Assembly (NCBI GenBank): GCA_027972325.1
Contig: JAPMOS010000061.1
Location: 31,001-95,000, forward strand
Source of the DNA: Paratrimastix pyriformis
Taxonomy: Eukaryota; Preaxostyla; Paratrimastigidae
DNA length: 64,000 nt
Direction of reading: 5' to 3'
The notes under the pieces were generated by a model. It saw only the letters and a program-made list of their open reading frames with translations, did no database searches and was not told the DNA's origin. The position numbers and the translations under genes were made by a program. Shown piece after piece: positions 63,820 to 64,000 of this stretch. Every line of letters starts with the position of its first letter. Positions within the stretch are counted from its first letter, which is position 1.

Positions 63820-64000
63820 TCTGCCGCCTTCCCCCTTCCCCCTCACCACGCAATCCATCCGTCACCGCCCACGAATACAGGCAAACCGTGCCTCCATCAT
63901 CATCATCCACCCATCATCCACCCATCATCATCCAATCATTATTTTATTCTAATCATCCACCATTATTATTCTTATCATCATCATCATCATCATCATCATC
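63480..64000. repeat. ATC/CATCACCTCATCATAACC repeats
   Basis: CCCGCCATCCTGGC units (63455-63500), then CACCTCATCATAACCCCAT units (63535-63620), form the intron before the exon ELPNLHIVNPRYDY. After that exon, ATCATC-rich sequence runs to the window edge in the next intron. Confidence 0.8.

Overview
The window is nuclear DNA of a microbial eukaryote. Genes are split by many introns, most only 35-60 nt, and the exons read in the standard code, with TAA, TAG and TGA all used as stops. The encoded proteins (gamma-tubulin complex, IP5 2-kinase, MRE11, eIF2B, mitochondrial processing peptidase) are eukaryotic. The lineage cannot be fixed from sequence alone. A GC-rich free-living protist with a mitochondrion or mitochondrion-related organelle fits best. 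No tRNA, rRNA, transposon or CRISPR array was found.

Layout. 1-2.2 kb: two unrecognised minus-strand genes. 3.4-9.1 kb: IPPK (-), GCP2 (+) and TXNDC9 (-). 9.3-16.9 kb: a very large minus-strand multi-membrane-span gene built from a repeated module. 17.0-18.1 kb: SGT1 (-). 18.6-25.2 kb: EFL1 (-), with repeat-filled introns. 25.3-26.4 kb: a new 244-residue protein (+) that I assembled from six exons. 26.6-32.4 kb: an IQ-motif coiled-coil protein (-). 32.5-34.6 kb: MPP alpha (+). 34.9-42.8 kb: a giant Pro/Ala-rich protein (+). 43.2-44.6 kb: an unrecognised gene (+). 45.3-48.3 kb: a DPP4-type peptidase (+). 48.5-51.3 kb: misato (-). 51.4-55.7 kb: nucleostemin/GNL3-like (+). 55.9-59.9 kb: MRE11 (-). 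60.0 kb to the end: eIF2B beta (+), cut by the window edge.

The genes are ordinary housekeeping genes and do not form a pathway or operon. EFL1 and GNL3-like both serve 60S ribosome biogenesis; GCP2 and misato are both tubulin-related. What ties the window together is architecture. Genes often sit head to head with 48-132 bp between start codons. One pair has stop codons only 5 bp apart. Nearly all introns begin GTCTG, GTTTG, GTCCG or a close variant. Long introns carry minisatellites or pure C runs that lie almost always on the coding strand. Applying the GTYYG donor rule restored single open reading frames across many exons, which is the main support for these models.
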